48,118 bases of DNA. It comes from Rhodospirillaceae bacterium (lineage in GTDB: Bacteria; Pseudomonadota; Alphaproteobacteria; JAEULC01). Made by a program: the position numbers and the translations under genes. Below are positions 1 through 12,204 of the stretch, piece by piece. Under the pieces are notes generated by a model. That model was not told where the DNA came from, searched no databases, and worked only from the letters and a program-made list of their open reading frames with translations. The stretch's first letter is position 1. Each line of letters starts with the position of its first letter. The stretch lies in NCBI GenBank assembly GCA_023266845.1, contig JAHFPH010000008.1:1-48118 (forward strand), written 5' to 3'.

Positions 1-1
1 G

Positions 2-118
2 GGGATACCCTACCAGCGCTTCATCCGGCAGGTCCTTGAAACCGCCGTCGAGCCCCGCAAGCCCCGAATACGCTCCACCGGCATTCCCCAGGTACAGGAA
101 TTGCAATGCCGCCCTTGA
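2..118 (+). CDS. CopG-like ribbon-helix-helix antitoxin, C-terminal fragment (cut by window edge)
   Basis: An open frame enters from the left edge and ends at TGA 116-118, giving 38 residues. It begins GIPYQRFIRQVLETAV, which closely resembles the last helix of CopG-type antitoxins (usually a GIPYQ-x-x-I core). Such proteins bind DNA as ribbon-helix-helix dimers and neutralise a partner toxin. The partner and the N-terminus lie outside the window. The basic tail after the helix (about 20 residues, RKPRIRSTGIP...) is longer than I expect for the family. Its stop codon lies inside the predicted -35 element of lon. The call rests on one short motif, so it is moderate. Confidence 0.55.
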   Translation, partial: GIPYQRFIRQVLETAVEPRKPRIRSTGIPQVQELQCRP

Positions 119-141
119 CTATGGCCGCCCAGGGGCCATGT
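114..141 (+). promoter_or_regulatory. Candidate heat-shock (sigma-32 type) promoter of lon
   Basis: CTTGACT at 114-120 and GGCCATGT at 134-141 are 13 bp apart and resemble the RpoH consensus CTTGAAA / CCCCATNT. lon is a classic heat-shock gene, so the position makes sense. TTAACCAA follows at 141-148 with a second TTAA at 153-156; this resembles a CtrA site, but the gap is 8 rather than 7 bases. TATGAT at 187-192 could be a vegetative -10, but I see no good -35 for it. Prediction from sequence only. Confidence 0.4.
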
Positions 142-244
142 TAACCAATTCGTTAATCCCCCTGGGTATTCCGGGCCAAGCGATGGTATGATGCGTGCTT
201 GGGGGTAGGTAGCGGTCGTAGGTAGCGGAGTTTTGCGAGGCACC

Positions 245-2656
<2,412 letters not shown>

Positions 2657-2732
2657 CTTGAGCCCGGTTCGAAACCGCTGGTCGAAAACGGCGCCGGTCT
2701 GCGTCGCTTTGCGCGGTCGGGTAGGCGGCGTT

Positions 2733-2829
2733 TAACCATCCGGGGCGGTGAATCCTGTGGAAAATCGCCATTTTTAGGGGTTTTTGCCGCTGTCAGCCGA
2801 TTGACGGCGGAATTTTGCGGGCCTAAGAC
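2733..2829 (+). promoter_or_regulatory. hupB promoter region with a CtrA-like half-site
   Basis: TTGACG at 2801-2806 and TAAGAC at 2824-2829 are separated by exactly 17 bp and form the best sigma-70-type promoter in the 254-bp lon-hupB gap. Upstream, 2733-2740 reads TTAACCAT, identical to the extended half-site bound by the alphaproteobacterial cell-cycle regulator CtrA. A lone half-site can occur by chance. The leader from the predicted start to hupB is about 75 nt. Confidence 0.45.
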
Positions 2830-2910
2830 TTCCGCCACATCTTCGCCATTTTCACGCGGCACCTAGTTTCCGCTTCTTTTCGCCAAACACCTCGCAAGGA
2901 GTACGCCCTA

Positions 2911-3198
2911 GTGAACAAGAACGATCTTGTCACCGCGCTTTCCGACAAGGCCGGCATTTCCAAGGCCGACGCAACCAAGGCGATCGACTCGCTGTTCGAC
3001 GTGCCGACCGGCGTGATCGCCGCGACGCTGAAAAGCGGCGACGATGTGCGCCTGGTCGGTTTCGGCAACTTTGTCGTGACCAAGCGCGCGGCGAGCGAAG
3101 GGCGCAATCCGCGCACCGGCGAGAAAATCCATATTCCCGCGTCCAAGCAGCCCAAGTTCAAGGCGGGCAAGGGCTTGAAGGACTCCGTCAACCCGTAA
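2911..3198 (+). CDS. hupB: DNA-binding protein HU (95 aa)
   Basis: HU is a small dimeric nucleoid protein that bends and compacts DNA without sequence specificity. The sequence opens MNKNDLVTALSDKAGISKAD and carries the DNA-binding arm signature GRNPRTGEKIHIPAS followed by FKAGKGLKD. The length is normal for the family (about 90-95). The start is GTG at 2911, fixed by a strong ribosome site AAGGAG at 2896-2901 nine bases upstream. It lies directly after lon, the conserved order in alphaproteobacteria. Confidence 0.96.
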   Translation: MNKNDLVTALSDKAGISKADATKAIDSLFDVPTGVIAATLKSGDDVRLVGFGNFVVTKRAASEGRNPRTGEKIHIPASKQPKFKAGKGLKDSVNP

Positions 3199-3285
3199 CC
3201 CGGATGATCGGGTCCGGCTGTCCCGGGGCGGGCGTTGGCCCGTCGCCGGGGCGTTCCGGGCGATGATTTGTGTTAGTTTTGCGCT

Positions 3286-3360
3286 GGGCGGTTAGCTCAG
3301 CGGTAGAGCATCTCGTTTACACCGAGAGGGTCGGCGGTTCGAAACCGTCACCGCCCACCA
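3286..3360 (+). tRNA. tRNA-Val(TAC)
   Basis: The 75-nt gene folds as a full cloverleaf. Acceptor GGGCGGT (3286-3292) pairs with ACCGCCC, followed by discriminator A and an encoded CCA at 3358-3360. The anticodon stem TCTCG/CGAGA encloses a loop with anticodon TAC at 3318-3320. The T-arm loop TTCGAAA is canonical. It lies shortly after hupB; the anticodon reads valine codons GUA and GUG. Confidence 0.96.
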
Positions 3361-3406
3361 CAGCTTGAAAGCGCCGCCAACCGCTCGGGCGGTGGCCTTA
3401 ACCAAA

Positions 3407-3519
3407 GCGCCCGTTTGCTCCAGCGCCGGAAACGGCGCGCCCGTTTGCTCCAGCGCCGGAAACGGCGCGCCTGCTTGCCCCAGCGCCGGAAACGGCGCGC
3501 CTGCTTGCCTTGACGCCGG
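3407..3519 (+). repeat. 30-bp tandem repeat (about 3.8 copies) of tetraloop hairpins between two tRNA genes
   Basis: Three full 30-bp units (3407-3436, 3437-3466, 3467-3496) and a partial fourth (3497-3519) stand head to tail with no spacers. Units 1 and 2 are identical; unit 3 differs at a few positions (CTGCTTGCCC for CCGTTTGCTC). Each full unit, with the first bases of the next, contains GCGCCGGAAACGGCGC: a perfect 6-bp stem closed by a GAAA (GNRA) tetraloop. The array lies between tRNA-Val and tRNA-Asp. If the two are co-transcribed, the spacer RNA would carry three identical hairpins. The fourth unit has lost the hairpin. Confidence 0.85.
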
Positions 3520-3554
3520 GGGCACCCGCCTGTACACCGTCGCACCCTAATTGC

Positions 3555-3631
<77 letters not shown>

Positions 3632-3651
3632 TTTTCATCGGTACAATGCCC

Positions 3652-3765
3652 TCACCCTCCCGCTGCTTTTGCAGCGGGCCCCTCCCTCTCCCGCGGGCGA
3701 GGGGCTTCTGACCCTCGCCCACCGATGAGATACAAAAGGGTGCGACCCTGAGCCTGTCGAAGGGG
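3652..3765. repeat. Intergenic hairpin cluster after tRNA-Asp, including one copy of the CCTTCGACAGGC repeat
   Basis: The 336-bp gap between tRNA-Asp and nuoA holds no gene I can support. It contains a perfect 8-bp stem, CCCGCTGC/GCAGCGGG with a TTTT loop (3659-3678). A second inverted pair follows, CCCCTC... with GAGGGG (to about 3704). At 3746-3765 is one copy (reverse orientation) of the interspersed repeat whose core reads CCTTCGACAGGC. The 3659-3678 stem could end the tRNA transcript, though no T-run follows it. The rest of the gap (3766-3870) shows nothing I can name. Confidence 0.6.
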
Positions 3766-3852
3766 AACGGGTGAGGGCTTTTTCACGCTGCGGGAAGGGG
3801 TTGGGCGGGACATGTGGCCGCCGGTTCCGTCCCCGTAAAGCCCCGGACAGCC

Positions 3853-3920
3853 TTCCCTTCCCGCAAGGCCAGCCTTATATTCCTGCCACGTGAGAAAGAC
3901 GCCGTTTTGCGGCGCAAAAC
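3853..3920 (+). promoter_or_regulatory. Candidate nuo operon promoter and leader palindrome
   Basis: TATATT at 3876-3881 is a five-of-six match to a -10 box, with a weak TTCCCT at 3853-3858 seventeen bases upstream. Just downstream, in the presumed leader, is the palindrome GTTTTGC-GGC-GCAAAAC (3904-3920; perfect 7-bp arms, 3-nt centre). It could be an operator or a short RNA hairpin controlling the 14-gene nuo operon. The -35 is poor, so the promoter is tentative; the palindrome itself is certain. Confidence 0.4.
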
Positions 3921-3967
3921 AAGCCGCCGGCTGGTTCAGGGCCGAGTGGAAAGCAGGAAGTTTGCCG

Positions 3968-4333
3968 ATGGACGCGATGCTGCGCGAATACCTGCCGATC
4001 CTGATTTTCCTCGGGATCGCGGTGGTCATCGCCGGGGCGGCGGTGATCGCCTCGCTGATCGTCGGCCGGCAGAAGCCCGACCCGGCAAAGCTCTCGGCCT
4101 ATGAATGCGGCTTCGACACGTTCGAGGACGCGCGCGGTCGTTTCGACGTGCGCTTCTACCTGGTGTCGATCTTGTTCATCATCTTCGATCTGGAAGTAGC
4201 GTTCCTGTTTCCGTGGGCGGTTTCGCTGGGCGACGTGGGCGTGTACGGCTTTTGGTCGATGATGATGTTTCTGGGCGTGCTGACCGTGGGCTTCGCGTAC
4301 GAATGGCGCAAGGGAGCGCTGGAATGGGAATAA
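3968..4333 (+). CDS. nuoA: NADH-quinone oxidoreductase subunit A (121 aa)
   Basis: NuoA is a small subunit with three membrane segments at the junction of the membrane arm and the quinone-binding connection of complex I. The conserved loop [20 protein letters not shown] between the first and second helices identifies the family. ATG 3968 was chosen over in-frame starts upstream: AGGAAG at 3951-3956 region precedes it, family members begin just before LREYLPI, and the upstream extension has no family character. It is the first gene of the nuo operon and overlaps nuoB by 10 bases. Confidence 0.95.
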   Translation: MDAMLREYLPILIFLGIAVVIAGAAVIASLIVGRQKPDPAKLSAYECGFDTFEDARGRFDVRFYLVSILFIIFDLEVAFLFPWAVSLGDVGVYGFWSMMMFLGVLTVGFAYEWRKGALEWE

Positions 4334-4875
4334 TCCAACCCGTCGCGGCATTGCCGTTGCCGGGGCAGGATGTGGCCTGGAAGGACGCGGCGCTGAAAGC
4401 CGTGACCGACGAGCTGCAGGACAAGGGCTTCGTCATCGCGCAGCTCGACAAGCTGGTGAACTGGGCGCGCACCGGCAGCCTGTGGCCGATGACTTTCGGC
4501 TTGGCCTGTTGCGCCGTGGAAATGATCCACGCCTATATGAGCCGCTACGATCTCGACCGCTTCGGCGTCGTGCCGCGCGCCAGCCCCCGCCAATCGGACG
4601 TTATGATCGTCGCCGGTACGCTGTGCAACAAGATGGCCCCGGCCTTGCGCAAGGTCTACGACCAGATGGCCGAGCCGCGCTGGGTGATCTCGATGGGCTC
4701 CTGCGCCAATGGCGGCGGCTATTACCACTACTCCTATTCGGTGGTGCGGGGCTGCGACCGCATCGTTCCGGTCGATATCTACGTGCCGGGCTGCCCACCC
4801 ACCGCCGAGGCGCTGCTCTACGGCATCCTGCAGCTGCAAAAGAAGATCCGCCGCACCGGCAGCATCATCCGCTAG
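4324..4875 (+). CDS. nuoB: NADH-quinone oxidoreductase subunit B (183 aa)
   Basis: NuoB carries iron-sulfur cluster N2, the last electron carrier before quinone. The four ligands are visible: tandem Cys62-Cys63 in LACCAVEM, Cys127 in [11 protein letters not shown] and Cys157 in [12 protein letters not shown]. It is a peripheral subunit facing the quinone chamber with NuoD. The start at ATG 4324 lies inside the nuoA stop region, a 10-bp overlap that suggests translational coupling. Length and ligand spacing are normal. Confidence 0.97.
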   Translation: MGIIQPVAALPLPGQDVAWKDAALKAVTDELQDKGFVIAQLDKLVNWARTGSLWPMTFGLACCAVEMIHAYMSRYDLDRFGVVPRASPRQSDVMIVAGTLCNKMAPALRKVYDQMAEPRWVISMGSCANGGGYYHYSYSVVRGCDRIVPVDIYVPGCPPTAEALLYGILQLQKKIRRTGSIIR

Positions 4876-4898
4876 GCCGGACCCAAACGAAGCGCGCG

Positions 4899-5534
4899 AT
4901 GACTGAAACCCTCAAGGAACTCGGCGATTATGTCGCGCAGGCGCTTGGGTCTTCGGTGCTGAAGGCCGAGGTCCTGCAGGGCGAGCTTATCGTGACGGTG
5001 GCGCGCGACGCGCTGATACCGACGCTGACGCTGCTGCGCGACGATCCCAAGTGCCGGTTCGAGCAGTTGATGGATGTCTGCGGCGCCGACTATCCCGAGC
5101 GCGCGGAGCGGTTCGAGGTGATCTATCACCTGCTTAGCCTCGCGCATATCAGGCGCGTGCGCGTGAAGATCGCGACCGGCGAGCAGACGCCCGTGCCGTC
5201 CGCGACCGGCGTGTTCAGCTCGGCCAACTGGTTCGAGCGCGAGGCCTGGGACCTCTACGGCATCCTGTTCTCGGACCACCCCGATCTGCGCCGCATCCTG
5301 ACGGATTACGGCTTCGAGGGGCATCCCTTGCGCAAGGATTTCCCGCTCACCGGCTTCGTGGAACTGCGCTACGACGACGAGAAAAAGCGCGTGGTCTACG
5401 ACAAGGTGAAGCTGCAGCAGGATTTCCGCACCTTCGACTTCATGTCGCCCTGGGAGGGCATGACCCGCCAGATTCTGCCGGGCGACGAGAAGGCGAATGT
5501 CGCGTCGCCGCCGAAGCCCGAGGGCAAAGCCTGA
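4899..5534 (+). CDS. nuoC: NADH-quinone oxidoreductase subunit C (211 aa)
   Basis: NuoC is the 30-kDa-type peripheral subunit that supports NuoD in the connecting part of complex I. Recognisable motifs are [10 protein letters not shown], the signature [32 protein letters not shown] region (about residues 107-138) and [10 protein letters not shown]. It is separate from nuoD, as in alphaproteobacteria, not fused as in E. coli. ATG 4899 follows nuoB by 23 bp; the longer open frame upstream is antisense-free but out of family. Its TGA overlaps the ATG of nuoD (TGATG). Confidence 0.96.
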   Translation: MTETLKELGDYVAQALGSSVLKAEVLQGELIVTVARDALIPTLTLLRDDPKCRFEQLMDVCGADYPERAERFEVIYHLLSLAHIRRVRVKIATGEQTPVPSATGVFSSANWFEREAWDLYGILFSDHPDLRRILTDYGFEGHPLRKDFPLTGFVELRYDDEKKRVVYDKVKLQQDFRTFDFMSPWEGMTRQILPGDEKANVASPPKPEGKA

Positions 5535-6712
5535 TGCCCGAACAGCAGATCAAGAACCTGACCATGAATTTCGGACCGCAGCATCCCGCGGCCCACGGCG
5601 TGCTGCGCCTGGTGCTGGAGATGGACGGCGAAGTGGTCGAACGCGCCGATCCGCATATCGGCCTGTTGCATCGCGGCACCGAGAAGCTGATCGAATACAA
5701 GACCTATCTTCAGGCCGTGCCGTATTTCGACCGGCTCGACTACGTAGCGCCGATGAACCAGGAGCACGCCTTCGCGCTGGCGACGGAAAGGCTGCTGGGC
5801 CTGAAAGTGCCGGCGCGCGGGCAGTATATCCGCGTGCTGTATTGCGAGATCGGGCGGCTGCTGAACCACCTGCTCAACGTCACCACCTTCGCCATCGATA
5901 TCGGCGCCATCACGCCGGCGCTCTGGGGCTTCGAGGAGCGCGAGGTGCTGATGGAATTCTACGAGCGCGCCTCGGGCGCGCGGCTGCACGCCGCGTATTT
6001 CCGCCCGGGCGGCGTGCACCAGGACCTGCCGGCGGGGCTGCTCGACGACATCCATAAATACTGCGGCCGGCTGCCCAAGGTGATCGACGATTTGGAGAAT
6101 CTGCTGACCGAGAACCGCATCTTCAAGCAGCGCACGGTCGATATCGGGATCGTGGACCGTAAGGACGCGCTGGATTGGGGGTTCTCCGGGCCGATGCTGC
6201 GCGCCTCGGGCGTCGCGTGGGACCTGCGCAAGCAGCAGCCCTACGACACCTATGCCGATTTCGATTTCGACGTGCCAATAGGCAAGACCGGCGATTGCTA
6301 CGCGCGCTATCTGGTCCGCATGGAGGAGATGCGCCAGTCGTTGCGCATCATCCGCCAGGCCTGCGAGAAGATGCCGGGCGGGCCGGTGGTCACCGACGAC
6401 CGAAAGGTGGCGCCCCCGCCGCGTGCCGAGATGAAGCGCTCGATGGAGGCGCTGATCCACCACTTCAAGCTCTATACCGAGGGCTATCACGTGCCGGCGG
6501 GCGAGACTTACGCGGCGGTCGAGGCGCCGAAGGGCGAGTTCGGCGTGTATTTGGTGGCCGACGGCAGCAACAAGCCCTATCGCTGCAAGATCCGCGCGCC
6601 GGGCTTCGCGCATCTGTCGTCGCTCGACTTCCAGTCCAAGGGGCACATGCTGGCCGACGCCGTGGCCATCATCGGCTCGATGGACATCGTGTTCGGCGAG
6701 ATCGACCGATGA
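5534..6712 (+). CDS. nuoD: NADH-quinone oxidoreductase subunit D (392 aa)
   Basis: NuoD is the 49-kDa-type subunit, related to [NiFe]-hydrogenase large subunits, that forms the quinone headgroup site with NuoB. It begins near the conserved [16 protein letters not shown], contains [19 protein letters not shown] and ends FGEIDR, the family's usual C-terminus. The length is typical. The start shares bases with the nuoC stop, and its TGA overlaps the nuoE ATG (ATGA). Confidence 0.97.
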   Translation: MPEQQIKNLTMNFGPQHPAAHGVLRLVLEMDGEVVERADPHIGLLHRGTEKLIEYKTYLQAVPYFDRLDYVAPMNQEHAFALATERLLGLKVPARGQYIRVLYCEIGRLLNHLLNVTTFAIDIGAITPALWGFEEREVLMEFYERASGARLHAAYFRPGGVHQDLPAGLLDDIHKYCGRLPKVIDDLENLLTENRIFKQRTVDIGIVDRKDALDWGFSGPMLRASGVAWDLRKQQPYDTYADFDFDVPIGKTGDCYARYLVRMEEMRQSLRIIRQACEKMPGGPVVTDDRKVAPPPRAEMKRSMEALIHHFKLYTEGYHVPAGETYAAVEAPKGEFGVYLVADGSNKPYRCKIRAPGFAHLSSLDFQSKGHMLADAVAIIGSMDIVFGEIDR

Positions 6713-7308
6713 GCACAGCACCGGAAAAGTTCGAGCTCACGCCGGAAAACCTGGCGGCGGCGAAGAAGATCATCGCCAAATACCCGCCCGGCCGGCAGGC
6801 CAGCGCCGTGATGCCGGTGCTGATGTTGGCGCAGAAGCAGCACGACAACTGGTTGCCGCAGGCGGCGTTGGAGTACGTCGCCAAGCTTCTGGGCATGGCG
6901 CCGATCCGCGTGCACGAGGTCGCCAGCTTCTACACCATGTACAACCTCAGGCCCGCAGGCCGCGTGCAGGTGCAGGTCTGCACCACCACGCCGTGCTGGC
7001 TGCGCGGGTCCGGCGCGGTGGTCGCGGCCTGCGAAAGGGCGCTGGGTGTGGCCTGTGGCGGTGTCACGCCCGACGGCAGGTTCGGCCTCAAGGAAGTCGA
7101 GTGCCTGGGCGCTTGCGTCAACGCGCCGATGATGCAGATCGGCGACGAGTATTACGAGGATCTGGACTCGGCCAGCGCGGCGAAGCTCATCGAGACGCTG
7201 AAGTCCGGCGGCAAGCCCAGGCCGGGCCCGCAGAGCGGCCGCAAGACGTCGGAGCCGCTGGGCGGGCCGACCACGCTGACGACTCTGCGTTTCGGGAAGG
7301 ATGCGTGA
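6709..7308 (+). CDS. nuoE: NADH-quinone oxidoreductase subunit E (199 aa)
   Basis: NuoE is the 24-kDa-type thioredoxin-fold subunit of the NADH dehydrogenase module and carries the [2Fe-2S] cluster N1a. The four Cys ligands appear as CTTTPC (about residues 91-96) and VECLGAC (about 132-136). [12 protein letters not shown] is a further family signature. Beyond the core there is a Pro/Gly/Thr-rich tail of about 35 residues ([10 protein letters not shown]...), common in alphaproteobacterial NuoE. It overlaps nuoD by four bases and its stop shares bases with the nuoF start. Confidence 0.96.
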   Translation: MSTAPEKFELTPENLAAAKKIIAKYPPGRQASAVMPVLMLAQKQHDNWLPQAALEYVAKLLGMAPIRVHEVASFYTMYNLRPAGRVQVQVCTTTPCWLRGSGAVVAACERALGVACGGVTPDGRFGLKEVECLGACVNAPMMQIGDEYYEDLDSASAAKLIETLKSGGKPRPGPQSGRKTSEPLGGPTTLTTLRFGKDA

Positions 7309-8597
7309 TGGCGCTGCAGGACAAAGACCGCATCTTCACCAATCTCTACGGCCAGCGCGATTTCCGGCTGGCGGCGGCGAAGGCGCGCGGCGACTGGGAC
7401 GGCACCAAGGAGATCCTGGCTCGCGGACGCGACACGATCGTCCAGCAGATGAAGGATTCGGGTTTGCGTGGGCGTGGCGGGGCCGGTTTCGGCGCGGGCC
7501 TGAAATGGTCGTTCATGCCCAAGAAATCCGACGGCCGCCCGCACTACTTGGTGGTCAACGCCGACGAGGGTGAGCCCGGCACCTGCAAGGACCGCGACAT
7601 GATGCGCCACGACCCGCACAAGCTGGTCGAGGGCTGCCTGATCGCCAGCTTCGCCATCGGCGCGAACGCCTGCTACATCTACATCCGCGGCGAATTCGCG
7701 CGCGAAGCCGAAAACCTCCAGACCGCGATCGACGAAGCCTATGACGCCGGGCTGATCGGCAAGAACGCCTGCGGCTCGGGTTGGGATTGCGACCTCTATC
7801 TGCATCGCGGCTCCGGCGCCTATATCTGCGGCGAGGAGACGGCGCTGCTGGAAAGCCTGGAAGGCAAGAAGGGCCAGCCGCGCCTGAAGCCGCCGTTCCC
7901 GGCGGGCGCCGGCCTTTATGGCTGCCCGACCACGGTCAACAATGTCGAGACCATCGCGGTCGCGCCGACGATCCTGCGCCGGGGCGCGGCGTGGTTCGCG
8001 GCCATCGGCAGGCCCAACAACACCGGCACCAAAGTGTTCTGCATCTCGGGCCACGTGAACAAGCCCTGCAACGTGGAAGAGGAGATGGGGATTCCGGTCA
8101 AGGAGTTGATCGAGCGCCACGCCGGCGGCGTGCGCGGCGGCTGGGACAATCTGCTGGCGATCATCCCCGGCGGCTCGTCGGTGCCTGTCGTGCCGAAATC
8201 GGTCTGCGACACGCTGCTGATGGATTTCGACTCGTGCAAGGCGGTGCGCAGCGGCCTGGGCACTGCCGCGGTGATCGTGATGGACAAGTCCACCGACATC
8301 GTCAGGGCGATCGCGCGCCTGTCGAAATTCTACATGCACGAGAGCTGCGGCCAGTGCACGCCCTGCCGCGAGGGCACGGGCTGGATATGGCGGGTGATGG
8401 AGCGCATGGTGCGCGGCGAAGCCGAGCCGCGCGAGATCGACATGCTGCTGGAAGTCGCCAACCAGGTCGACGGCCACACGATCTGCGCGTTGGGCGACGC
8501 GGCGGCCTGGCCGATCCAGGGACTGATCCGGCATTTCCGGCCCGAGATGGAGCGGCGCATCGCCGCCTATCGCGGCCAGCGCGCGGCGGCGGAATAG
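7308..8597 (+). CDS. nuoF: NADH-quinone oxidoreductase subunit F (429 aa)
   Basis: NuoF binds NADH and FMN and passes electrons to the iron-sulfur chain. The glycine-rich nucleotide motif [10 protein letters not shown] is near residue 52, followed by [14 protein letters not shown]. Cluster N3 ligands are Cys347, Cys350 and Cys353 in [15 protein letters not shown] plus Cys393 in HTICALGD. Length and motif order are standard. The start ATG 7308 overlaps the nuoE stop (TGATG), so translation is probably coupled. Confidence 0.97.
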   Translation: MALQDKDRIFTNLYGQRDFRLAAAKARGDWDGTKEILARGRDTIVQQMKDSGLRGRGGAGFGAGLKWSFMPKKSDGRPHYLVVNADEGEPGTCKDRDMMRHDPHKLVEGCLIASFAIGANACYIYIRGEFAREAENLQTAIDEAYDAGLIGKNACGSGWDCDLYLHRGSGAYICGEETALLESLEGKKGQPRLKPPFPAGAGLYGCPTTVNNVETIAVAPTILRRGAAWFAAIGRPNNTGTKVFCISGHVNKPCNVEEEMGIPVKELIERHAGGVRGGWDNLLAIIPGGSSVPVVPKSVCDTLLMDFDSCKAVRSGLGTAAVIVMDKSTDIVRAIARLSKFYMHESCGQCTPCREGTGWIWRVMERMVRGEAEPREIDMLLEVANQVDGHTICALGDAAAWPIQGLIRHFRPEMERRIAAYRGQRAAAE

Positions 8598-8602
8598 CGG
8601 AC

Positions 8603-10663
8603 ATGCCCAAGCTCACGATCGACGGCAAGCTGATCGAGGTCGAGGCCGGCCTGACGGTGCTTCAGGCCTGCGAGCGCGCGGGCGTGGAAATTCCCCGCTT
8701 CTGCTACCACGAGCGCCTGTCGATCGCGGGCAATTGCCGCATGTGCCTGGTGGAGCAGGAAAGGGCGCCCAAGCCGATCGCCTCGTGCGCCATGCCGGTC
8801 ATGGACAACATGGTCATCAAGACCGACACCGAGATGGTGCGCAAGGCGCGGCGCGGGGTGATGGAGTTCCTGCTCATCAACCATCCGCTGGACTGCCCGA
8901 TCTGCGACCAGGGCGGCGAATGCGACCTGCAGGACCAGGCCATGGCCTATGGCTTCGGCCGCAGCCGCTACGACGAGAACAAGCGCGCGGTGGCCGACAA
9001 GTACATGGGGCCGCTGATCAAGACGATCATGACGCGCTGCATCCACTGCACGCGCTGCATCCGCTTCGCCACCGAGGTGGCGGGCGTCGAGGAGATGGGC
9101 GCGCTCGGCCGCGGCGAGCATATGGTAGTCACCACCTATCTGGAAAAGGCGCTGGCGTCGGAAATGTCGGCTAACGTGATCGACCTTTGCCCGGTCGGCG
9201 CGCTGACGTCCAAGCCCTATGCGTTCGAGGCGCGGCCCTGGGAGCTGCGCAAGACCGAAAGCGTCGACGTGATGGACGCGGTGGGCAGCGCCATCCGCGT
9301 GGACACGCGCGGGCGCGAGGTGATGCGCGTCCTGCCGCGCCTGAACGAAGACGTGAACGAGGAATGGATTTCCGACAAGACGCGCTATGCCTGCGATGGC
9401 CTCACGCGCCAGCGGCTGGACGTGCCGTATCTGCGCAAGGACGGCGCGTTGCGGCCCATGTCGTGGAACGATGCGCTGAAAGCCGCCGCCGACAGGCTGA
9501 AAGCGGCGCCGGGCGACCGCATCGCCGCGCTGGCGGGCGATCTTAGCGACGCCGAGTCCATGTTCGCGCTGAAAGAGCTGATGACGGCGCTCGGCTCGCC
9601 CCATGTCGAATGCCGCCAGGACGGCGCGTTCCTGCCGGCCGACAGCCGCGCGGGGTATCTGTTCAACACGACCATCGTCGGGATCGAGCGCGCGGATGTC
9701 TGCCTGCTGGTCGGCGCCAATCCGCGCTGGGAAGCCGCGATCGTCAACACGCGCCTGCGCAAGCGCCACCTGATGGGCGGCTTCACGGTCGCGGCGATCG
9801 GCCCGGCGCTGGACCTAACGTTTCCGGTGCAGATGTTGGGCGACGGGCCGAAGGCCCTGGCGCAAATCGCCGCCGGCACGCATCCTTTCTCGCAAAAACT
9901 CAAAGACGCCAAGGCGCCGATGATCGTCCTGGGCCAGGGGGCGCTGGCCCGGCCGGACGGCGCCGCCGTGTACGCCGCGGCGCGCAAGCTCGGCGAGCTT
10001 TGCCAGCGCGAGGGCTGGAATGGCTTCAACGTGCTGCACACCGCCGCCGCGCGCGTCGGCGGGCTGGATCTGGGCCTCGTGCCCACGGGCAAGCTGAAAG
10101 ACGTGAACGCGATCCTCGATGCCGCCGCCTCGGGCGCGCTCGACGTCGTCTATCTGCTGGGCGCCGACGAGATCGATATGGATCGCCTGGGCAAGGTCTT
10201 CGTGATCTATCAGGGCCATCACGGCGATCGGGGCGCGCATCGCGCCGATCTGATTTTGCCGGGCGCCGCCTATACCGAAAAGAACGGCATCTACGTCAAC
10301 ACCGAGGGCCGCGCCCAGCTCGCGAAACTCGCCTCCGCGCCGCCGGGCGAGGCGCGCGAGGACTGGAAGATCCTGCGCGCGCTGTCCGAGGCCGCCGGCA
10401 AAACCCTGCCTTACGACACGCTGGCCGATTTGCGCGGCGCGCTGGTGAAGGCGCATCCCGGCTTCGCGCGGATCGGCGACGTGACGCCGTCGTCGCTTGG
10501 GTCCTACAGCGGGCCCGCGGGAAGCGCGATGGACGCGCCGTTCGCCCATCCGATCGCCAATTTCTACATGACCGATCCGATCAGCCGCGCCTCGCTCACC
10601 ATGTCGCATTGCACCGAGGTGTTCCTGAACGCTAGGGCGGCGAAGACCGGGACGCATGGATAG
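8603..10663 (+). CDS. nuoG: NADH-quinone oxidoreductase subunit G (686 aa)
   Basis: NuoG is the large 75-kDa-type iron-sulfur subunit. The N-terminal ferredoxin-like domain has [15 protein letters not shown] ([2Fe-2S]). Next come the His/Cys motif [17 protein letters not shown] and the [10 protein letters not shown]...DLCPVGAL set ([4Fe-4S]). The rest (about residue 215 on) is the molybdopterin-oxidoreductase-like domain, cofactor-free in complex I. The start is ATG 8603, five bases after nuoF. The length matches other alphaproteobacterial NuoG, shorter than in E. coli. It overlaps nuoH by eight bases. Confidence 0.96.
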   Translation: MPKLTIDGKLIEVEAGLTVLQACERAGVEIPRFCYHERLSIAGNCRMCLVEQERAPKPIASCAMPVMDNMVIKTDTEMVRKARRGVMEFLLINHPLDCPICDQGGECDLQDQAMAYGFGRSRYDENKRAVADKYMGPLIKTIMTRCIHCTRCIRFATEVAGVEEMGALGRGEHMVVTTYLEKALASEMSANVIDLCPVGALTSKPYAFEARPWELRKTESVDVMDAVGSAIRVDTRGREVMRVLPRLNEDVNEEWISDKTRYACDGLTRQRLDVPYLRKDGALRPMSWNDALKAAADRLKAAPGDRIAALAGDLSDAESMFALKELMTALGSPHVECRQDGAFLPADSRAGYLFNTTIVGIERADVCLLVGANPRWEAAIVNTRLRKRHLMGGFTVAAIGPALDLTFPVQMLGDGPKALAQIAAGTHPFSQKLKDAKAPMIVLGQGALARPDGAAVYAAARKLGELCQREGWNGFNVLHTAAARVGGLDLGLVPTGKLKDVNAILDAAASGALDVVYLLGADEIDMDRLGKVFVIYQGHHGDRGAHRADLILPGAAYTEKNGIYVNTEGRAQLAKLASAPPGEAREDWKILRALSEAAGKTLPYDTLADLRGALVKAHPGFARIGDVTPSSLGSYSGPAGSAMDAPFAHPIANFYMTDPISRASLTMSHCTEVFLNARAAKTGTHG

Positions 10664-11672
10664 CGGCATGCTCATGTTCTGGAACGGCTACGCCCTGCCC
10701 ACGGTCATCATCGTCGCGCAGGTCGTGGCCATCGTCGTGCCGCTGATGCTGGCGGTGGCGTATCTTACCTATGCCGAGCGCAAGGTGCTGGCGGCGATGC
10801 AGTTGCGCATGGGCCCCAACGTCGTGGGGTGGTGGGGGCTGCTGCAGCCGATCGCCGACGGGCTCAAGCTTCTGACCAAGGAAACTGTCATCCCGTCGGG
10901 CGCCAACCGCTTGCTGTTCGTGGCCGCGCCGATGCTCAGCTTCATTCTGGCGCTGGTCGCCTGGGCGGTGATCCCGTTCAGCGCGGGCATGGTGCTGGCG
11001 AACATCAACGTGGGCGTGCTGTACCTGTTCGCCATTTCGTCGCTGGGCGTCTACGGCATCGTGGTCGCGGGCTGGGCCAGCAACTCGAAATACGCGTTCC
11101 TGGGCGCGCTGCGCTCGGCCGCGCAGATGGTCAGCTACGAGGTCTCGATCGGCTTCGTGATCGTCACCGTGATCATGTGCGCGGGCTCGATGAATCTCAG
11201 CAAGATCGTCGAAGCGCAGAAGCACGTCTGGTTCTTCATTCCGCTGTTCCCGATGTTCATCGTGTTCTTCATCTCGGGGCTCGCCGAAACCAACCGCACG
11301 CCGTTCGACCTGGCGGAGGGCGAGTCCGAACTGGTGGCCGGGTATTTCGTCGAATACTCGTCGATGACCTTCGCGCTGTTCTATCTGGGCGAATACGCCA
11401 ACATGATTCTGATCAGCGCGATGACGGCGGTGCTGTTCCTGGGCGGCTGGCTGCCGCCGATCGACATCGCGCCGCTCAACTGGATTCCCGGGCCGGTCTG
11501 GTTCGCGCTGAAAATCGCCGTCGGCCTGTTCTTCTTCCTGTGGGCGCGCGCCACCTTGCCGCGCTATCGCTACGACCAGTTGATGCGCTTGGGCTGGAAG
11601 GTATTCCTGCCGTTCTCGCTGCTGTGGGTGGCGCTGACGGCCGGCGTTCTGGTCTATGGCGGGCTGGTGTAG
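10656..11672 (+). CDS. nuoH: NADH-quinone oxidoreductase subunit H (338 aa)
   Basis: NuoH is the membrane subunit (about eight helices) that forms the roof of the quinone chamber and links the peripheral and membrane arms. Signatures are [17 protein letters not shown] near the N-terminus and [23 protein letters not shown], a charged loop lining the quinone site. ATG 10656 overlaps the end of nuoG; ATG 10668 or 10674 would also be possible, but the 5' start keeps the usual length. It is followed after 17 bp by nuoI. Confidence 0.95.
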   Translation: MDSGMLMFWNGYALPTVIIVAQVVAIVVPLMLAVAYLTYAERKVLAAMQLRMGPNVVGWWGLLQPIADGLKLLTKETVIPSGANRLLFVAAPMLSFILALVAWAVIPFSAGMVLANINVGVLYLFAISSLGVYGIVVAGWASNSKYAFLGALRSAAQMVSYEVSIGFVIVTVIMCAGSMNLSKIVEAQKHVWFFIPLFPMFIVFFISGLAETNRTPFDLAEGESELVAGYFVEYSSMTFALFYLGEYANMILISAMTAVLFLGGWLPPIDIAPLNWIPGPVWFALKIAVGLFFFLWARATLPRYRYDQLMRLGWKVFLPFSLLWVALTAGVLVYGGLV

Positions 11673-11689
11673 GGCAAAGAAAGGGCATC

Positions 11690-12178
11690 ATGGCGTTCCT
11701 CGACCGCACCGCGCGGAGCTTCCTGTTGGCCGAACTGGTCAAGGGCCTGGGCCTGACCTTCAGCTACATGTTCAAGCCGCGCGCGACCATCAATTATCCC
11801 TACGAGAAGGGCCCGTTGAGTCCGCGCTTTCGCGGCGAGCACGCGCTGCGCCGCTATGCCAACGGCGAGGAGCGCTGCATCGCCTGCAAATTGTGCGAGG
11901 CGATCTGCCCGGCTCAGGCCATCACCATCGAGGCCGAGCCGCGCGAGGACGGCAGCCGCCGCACCACGCGCTACGACATCGACATGACGAAATGCATCTA
12001 TTGCGGCTTCTGCCAGGAAGCCTGCCCGGTGGACGCCATCGTCGAAGGGCCGAATTTCGAATACGCCGCCGAAACCCGCGAGGAGCTGTACTACAACAAG
12101 GACAAGCTGCTCGCGAACGGCGACCGCTGGGAGGCCGAGATCGCCTCCAACCTCGCCGCCGACGCGCCGTATCGCTGA
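11690..12178 (+). CDS. nuoI: NADH-quinone oxidoreductase subunit I (162 aa)
   Basis: NuoI is the ferredoxin-like subunit carrying clusters N6a and N6b, between NuoG and NuoB. The two CxxCxxCxxxCP motifs are complete: [12 protein letters not shown] (Cys63, 66, 69, 73) and [12 protein letters not shown] (Cys102, 105, 108, 112). The N-terminal amphipathic stretch lies on the membrane arm. ATG 11690 begins [20 protein letters not shown], the usual family opening. A 145-bp spacer with strong hairpins separates it from nuoJ, the widest gap in the operon. Confidence 0.97.
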   Translation: MAFLDRTARSFLLAELVKGLGLTFSYMFKPRATINYPYEKGPLSPRFRGEHALRRYANGEERCIACKLCEAICPAQAITIEAEPREDGSRRTTRYDIDMTKCIYCGFCQEACPVDAIVEGPNFEYAAETREELYYNKDKLLANGDRWEAEIASNLAADAPYR

Positions 12179-12204
12179 CGGGCCGCTTGTTCACGCACAA
12201 AATA

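Noticed and set aside
3407-3519. CRISPR-like array
   Set aside because: The repeats are directly abutting with no spacers and no cas genes are near; it is a simple tandem repeat.
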